Shown one piece after another: positions 7,528 to 10,561 of a stretch of DNA of 10,561 nucleotides. The notes under the pieces were generated by a model. That model was not told the origin of the DNA. It worked only from the letters and a program-made list of their open reading frames with translations, and did not search any database. The translations under genes were made by a program, and so were the position numbers. This stretch comes from GCA-2686265 sp036010965 (GTDB taxonomy: Bacteria; Planctomycetota; UBA1135; GCA-002686595): the NCBI GenBank assembly GCA_036010965.1, contig DASCMO010000104.1, positions 1 to 10,561 of the forward strand, given 5' to 3'. The first letter of the stretch is position 1. Each line of letters begins with the position of its first letter.

Positions 7528-7687
7528 GGAACCCTGGTGGCGCAGGCCACCCGCTGTAATCCCAGGAGCCGAATAGATACCGAGAGGGCCGTACCCTGCG
7601 CCGCGGACAGCATCCGCTGCGAGGCTGGCCCACCTGGAACCAACAGGTTTCGGGTACCGTGGGAGCGGCGTCGCCGGGGATCCTCTC
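7528..7687 (+). ncRNA. ssrS: 6S RNA
   Basis: 6S RNA mimics an open promoter and sequesters the housekeeping RNA polymerase holoenzyme in stationary phase. Direct evidence is structure plus familiar motifs. The ends form a 16-position closing stem (7528-7543 with 7668-7683) with one A-A mismatch and three G-U pairs. Further in, CCGCT 7551-7555 pairs with AGCGG 7664-7668, sharing one base of alternative pairing. A large central bubble follows, with CCCAGGAGCCGAATA on the 5' side, close to the E. coli CCCTGAGCCGATA. The 3' side has ACCTGGAACCAACAGGTT, close to ACCTTGAACCAAGGGTT, and can form the usual small hairpin (7632-7636/7644-7648). The apical arm is closed by GGGCC 7586-7590 / GGCCC 7627-7631 and GCGGA 7603-7607 / TCCGC 7613-7617. 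The length of ~160 nt is slightly short of 180-190. Unlike the proteobacterial locus, no ygfA follows. Ends are inferred. Confidence 0.85.
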
Positions 7688-7805
7688 CATCCTGCCGGTG
7701 CAGCGAAACCCAGCGCAGGCCGAGTGCGAGTGGGAGGTCGACTGCGAGCGTGAACGTTCGCGTGTGCGCGTCGCCGCGCCCGCCAGGCAGCTGCCGAAAA
7801 GGCCT

Positions 7806-7831
7806 CGAAAGGGCTGATTCCGCGCCTTTCG
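7806..7831 (+). terminator. Hairpin between 6S RNA and transpeptidase promoter, possible terminator
   Basis: CGAAAGG at 7806-7812 pairs with CCTTTCG at 7825-7831 across a 12-base loop. It is placed just before the downstream promoter, where a 6S read-through terminator would be expected. The following bases (CCCTTGGTT) are not a real U-tract, so intrinsic termination would be weak. Confidence 0.25.
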
Positions 7832-7834
7832 CCC

Positions 7835-7863
7835 TTGGTTCGTCCCGGTCCCGTGGATATGGT
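7835..7863 (+). promoter_or_regulatory. Probable promoter of the L,D-transpeptidase gene
   Basis: TTGGTT at 7835-7840, a 17-base spacer, then TATGGT at 7858-7863. The start would be near 7870, giving a leader of about 65 bases before the ATG at 7936. Confidence 0.4.
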
Positions 7864-7935
7864 CGCTGGCGTGGTCGCCGATGCGGGGGCCAGCGTGAGG
7901 CGAGCACCCCGAGGCGAGCAGCGGAGCACAACAGC

Positions 7936-9285
7936 ATGCGCGGACTGGTCCTTTTCCTGCTCGGTGGAGCAGTTCTCTTCCTGGCCTGGTCGGGCTACGG
8001 CCGCAACCCCGAATCGCCGGCGCCCGAGGTCTCGGAGCGCCCCTCCCGGGGTCGCATGATGTCCGTCTCTGAGATGGAAGCGGCCTTGCAGGAGGTGGCC
8101 CGCGGGGACGGCGCCCTCCCGCCGCAGGGGCAGGGTGAGCGCGCGATCTCCAGCGCAAACCGCGCTCTGGGCTACGAGAATGGCAAGAACGAGGCACCTG
8201 GCGCCGACCTGACCAGCGAAGCAGGGCCTCTGGCCCTGGACTGGAATCTGGGCGATCCCGTCCTGGAGGGGAGCATGTTGCTGCACGACCCCGAACGCAT
8301 GGAGGAGTACCTCGGTGATGGGGCAGGCAAGGATCTCTCGAAGGGCCGCAAGCGCCTGCTGTTCGTTCTCGCGACGCTCGTGCGGACCTCCCCTGAGCAG
8401 GCGGCTTCCTACGCGCGTGGTCTCGAGGAGGCTGCTGATGTGACCGACGCCGAGCGCGATTTTGTCTTCGGTGTGCTCGAATCGGGCCGTGCGCGGCCGA
8501 GGGCCGCATCCAGCGGCGCACCTGGTGCCCTGATCCTGGGGGCGCGCATGGCCCTGCTGGCGCGCGAGGCGGAGGCCCATCTGCGTGCCAGTCGTCACGC
8601 GGACGCCGCCAGGCTCTTCTCCGCCCTGCTCTTGAGCGAGATTGACGCGCCCTGGGCGGAGGATCGCGGGATCCTGCGACGCTGGACAGCGGGGCTTTCT
8701 CAGGCCCAGGCAGGGCACCGCTGGAACAGGCGGGGCGAGTGGCCTTCCTTCGAGGTGACTGTGGTGTCCGGGGACAGCCTCGTCGCGATCCGCAAGCGCA
8801 TCGTCGCCGAGCGACCGCACATGACGCTCTGCACTGGCCTGATCCAGCGCTGCAACCAGGCCGGCAAGATCCTGCACCCCGGAGATGTCCTTCGCATCCC
8901 CACAGACCAGGCCCACGCCCTGGTCGACCTCAGCGCCCGCTGGGCCTTCTACCTGATGGGTGAGGAGGTCGTCGCCGCCTGGGAAGTCGCGATCGGCCTG
9001 GAAGGGAGGACGATTCCCGGGTCCTACACGGTCGGAGAGAAGCTGGAGGATCCCCCGTGGACCCCGATCGGGCGCCCATTCGTGCCCTTCGGACATCCTG
9101 ATAACCCCCTGGGAGCTCGCTGGATCGCCTGGAAGGGCAGTGACGGCCTGGGCTTCCACGGCACCTCCGAACCCGAGACCATCGGGCTGGAGGCGAGTCA
9201 GGGCTGCATCCGTCTCCTGAACCGGGACGTGACAGAGCTGTTCGAGATCCTCCCTCGCGGCGCCGCCATCGAGGTCCGCCCCTGA
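7936..9285 (+). CDS. Membrane-anchored LysM / YkuD L,D-transpeptidase
   Basis: A 449-residue envelope protein predicted to cross-link peptidoglycan by 3-3 links or to attach proteins to it. An N-terminal hydrophobic segment (residues ~3-19, LVLFLLGGAVLFLAW) acts as signal anchor. There is no lipobox cysteine. Residues ~25-200 are polar and poorly conserved-looking, and ~206-265 look helical and TPR-like (EAEAHLRASRHADAARLF). LysM spans ~272-323 (FEVTVVSGDSLVAIRKR to LHPGDVLRIPT). The YkuD domain runs from ~328 to the C-terminus with H408 in FHGTSEP and the catalytic C424 in SQGCIR (R426). The chosen start has GGAG nine bases upstream (7923-7926) and gives the anchor at the extreme N-terminus. 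The longer open frame from 7537 was rejected because it covers the 6S RNA. It has its own likely promoter and no operon partner. Confidence 0.9.
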   Translation: MRGLVLFLLGGAVLFLAWSGYGRNPESPAPEVSERPSRGRMMSVSEMEAALQEVARGDGALPPQGQGERAISSANRALGYENGKNEAPGADLTSEAGPLALDWNLGDPVLEGSMLLHDPERMEEYLGDGAGKDLSKGRKRLLFVLATLVRTSPEQAASYARGLEEAADVTDAERDFVFGVLESGRARPRAASSGAPGALILGARMALLAREAEAHLRASRHADAARLFSALLLSEIDAPWAEDRGILRRWTAGLSQAQAGHRWNRRGEWPSFEVTVVSGDSLVAIRKRIVAERPHMTLCTGLIQRCNQAGKILHPGDVLRIPTDQAHALVDLSARWAFYLMGEEVVAAWEVAIGLEGRTIPGSYTVGEKLEDPPWTPIGRPFVPFGHPDNPLGARWIAWKGSDGLGFHGTSEPETIGLEASQGCIRLLNRDVTELFEILPRGAAIEVRP

Positions 9286-9296
9286 GGAGTGAGGGG
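9279..9296 (+). terminator. Weak hairpin over the transpeptidase stop codon
   Basis: CCCCT 9279-9283 pairs with AGGGG 9292-9296 across an 8-base loop containing the stop codon. No U-tract follows. It is the only hairpin near the gene end, so termination may be Rho-dependent or occur further on. Confidence 0.2.
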
Positions 9297-9475
9297 AGAA
9301 GTACCCAGCGTGCCCAGGCACCGTAGGAAAGCGCACAGAGGCCCCTGAGTCCCGGGTGTTTCAGCAGGGCAGAACCAGGACCGACCGACGATATGAGGAG
9401 CAATGACAGGGAGCCGTGGGAAGGTCCAAACCCAGTTCCCGACCACACTTACGCTGCGCTCTGGGCTGTGCCCCG
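9297..9475 (+). other. Spacer between the transpeptidase gene and the rRNA promoter
   Basis: About 180 bases without a recognisable gene or RNA. A 53-codon frame preceded by GAGGAG (ATG at 9403) runs on through the rRNA promoter and is considered chance. A small GGGC-TGT-GCCC hairpin (9463-9473) abuts the T-tract. Confidence 0.5.
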
Positions 9476-9483
9476 TTTTTTTT
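9476..9483 (+). promoter_or_regulatory. T8 tract upstream of the rRNA promoter, UP-element-like
   Basis: Eight consecutive T in an otherwise GC-rich region, ten bases before the -35 hexamer, i.e. roughly positions -52 to -45. This is where the RNA polymerase alpha C-terminal domain contacts A/T tracts at strong rRNA promoters. The preceding 4-bp hairpin (9463-9473) also makes it a candidate terminator for upstream transcription, and the two roles are not exclusive. Confidence 0.45.
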
Positions 9484-9493
9484 CGAGGCGAGG

Positions 9494-9521
9494 TTGACGG
9501 ACCCTCGTTTTGCCCTATGCT
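9494..9521 (+). promoter_or_regulatory. rRNA operon promoter
   Basis: TTGACG at 9494-9499, a 16-base spacer, and TATGCT at 9516-9521. The match to TTGACA/TATAAT is the best in the window. The discriminator after it is C-rich (CTCCGTCC), typical of stringently controlled rRNA promoters. The start would be near 9528, giving a ~230-base leader before 16S. Confidence 0.75.
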
Positions 9522-9594
9522 CTCCGTCCCTCGTCGCGGAAGAACGTCCACGGCAAGGTACTGAAACACCGTGCTTTGAGACCCCTGCGGAGGG

Positions 9595-9611
9595 CTTGTC
9601 CCGCCGACAAG
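9595..9611 (+). promoter_or_regulatory. boxB-like hairpin of the rRNA leader
   Basis: CTTGTC at 9595-9600 pairs with GACAAG at 9606-9611 around a CCGCC loop. It lies 15 bases before boxA, the boxB-boxA order of rRNA antitermination leaders. Confidence 0.45.
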
Positions 9612-9626
9612 GGAACCGTTGCGCGC

Positions 9627-9642
9627 TGAGATCTTTGAAAAC
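9627..9642 (+). promoter_or_regulatory. boxA antitermination element of the rRNA leader
   Basis: TGAGATCTTTGAAAAC matches the rRNA leader boxA pattern (TGxTCTTTxAAAA with one extra base), the RNA site bound by NusB/NusE to keep polymerase from terminating in the untranslated rRNA operon. It lies ~100 bases into the predicted leader and ~115 bases before 16S. Confidence 0.65.
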
Positions 9643-9670
9643 GAGGGTGACCCTTGAAACCGTGCGAGTA

Positions 9671-9727
9671 TGAGAGGCCCTCCTTGAGGTCAGTCTTCTG
9701 GACCGACCCTGAGATCAGGGGCTCTCA
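9671..9727 (+). other. Leader stem-loop upstream of 16S
   Basis: TGAGAG-G-CCCT (9671-9681) pairs with AGGG-G-CTCTCA (9717-9727): ten base pairs and one G-G mismatch. Inside, GGTC-A-GTC (9688-9695) pairs with GAC-C-GACC (9701-9708) around a TTCTG loop. This is a long, specific structure of precursor rRNA, probably an RNase III-type processing or folding element. The distal 16S flank is outside the window, so the main processing stem cannot be judged. Confidence 0.6.
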
Positions 9728-9755
9728 CAGACTCCATAGATACCAAGACAAACAC

Positions 9756-10561
<806 letters not shown>

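Larger units (their letters stand above)
7688..7935 (+). other. Non-coding stretch between 6S RNA and the L,D-transpeptidase gene
   Basis: About 250 bases with no credible gene. The transpeptidase frame is open through it, but the translation is basic, low in recognisable content and would run through the 6S RNA. It contains a near-palindrome centred on GAACGTTC (7752-7759), a 7-bp hairpin (7806-7831), and a probable promoter (7835-7863). Confidence 0.6.

Noticed and set aside
7537..7935. Upstream extension of the transpeptidase reading frame
   Set aside because: It begins inside the 6S RNA closing stem, encodes a basic stretch without known features, and would bury the signal anchor that starts at 7936 with its own ribosome binding site.
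7309..9336. 675-codon minus-strand open frame opposite the transpeptidase and 6S RNA
   Set aside because: Same GC-driven effect. It covers both a real gene and a structured RNA, and its translation is low-complexity and Arg/Pro-rich.
9403..9564. 53-codon frame preceded by GAGGAG
   Set aside because: It runs through the T-tract and the near-consensus rRNA promoter and shows no protein-like features.

Overview
The window is a high-GC bacterial chromosome segment with every gene on the + strand. The 3' end is the first ~806 nt of a 16S rRNA. Several of its signatures read as Planctomycetota: GGATTAGGCATGCAAGTCG near the 5' end, GAGTAAAGCGGCG in the V1 region, and CTGCAGTCGAGAATCTTCCGCAATGG-type sequence around E. 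coli position 350-370. I infer a planctomycete, possibly from a little-studied clade. The phylum call is from recognition, not from a tree.

Region 1 (33-4192) is a tight lipid A (Raetz pathway) operon: lpxD, a fused lpxC-fabZ, lpxA, and a Gfo/Idh-family oxidoreductase. Genes overlap by 1-4 bases or are spaced by 10 bases. Together they would make and deacetylate UDP-3-O-acyl-GlcNAc, add both acyl chains up to UDP-2,3-diacylglucosamine, and (through FabZ) link this to fatty acid elongation. The oxidoreductase may be a GnnA-like UDP-GlcNAc 3-dehydrogenase. No partner aminotransferase is in the window.

Region 2 (4203-7475) is ileS, ten bases after the oxidoreductase. It encodes a long, type-2 (eukaryote-like) isoleucyl-tRNA synthetase whose HIGH signature is GIHH, i.e. 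with positions one and three swapped.

Region 3 (7476-7935) is non-coding. It holds what I read as a 6S RNA (7528-7687), with its own promoter placed so that transcription starts at the first base of the closing stem. A probable promoter for the next gene follows.

Region 4 (7936-9285) encodes a membrane-anchored protein with a LysM and a YkuD L,D-transpeptidase domain, a peptidoglycan cross-linking enzyme.

Region 5 (9286-9755) is the rRNA operon control region: a near-consensus promoter, an upstream T-tract, a boxB-like hairpin, a boxA antitermination element and a long leader stem-loop. The 16S gene starts near 9756 and runs off the window.

The most notable items are the uncatalogued-looking 6S RNA and the GIHH isoleucyl-tRNA synthetase, followed by the lpxC-fabZ fusion with a potential internal start and the Gfo/Idh enzyme embedded in the lipid A operon. 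I see no mobile element, CRISPR array, tRNA or phage gene.
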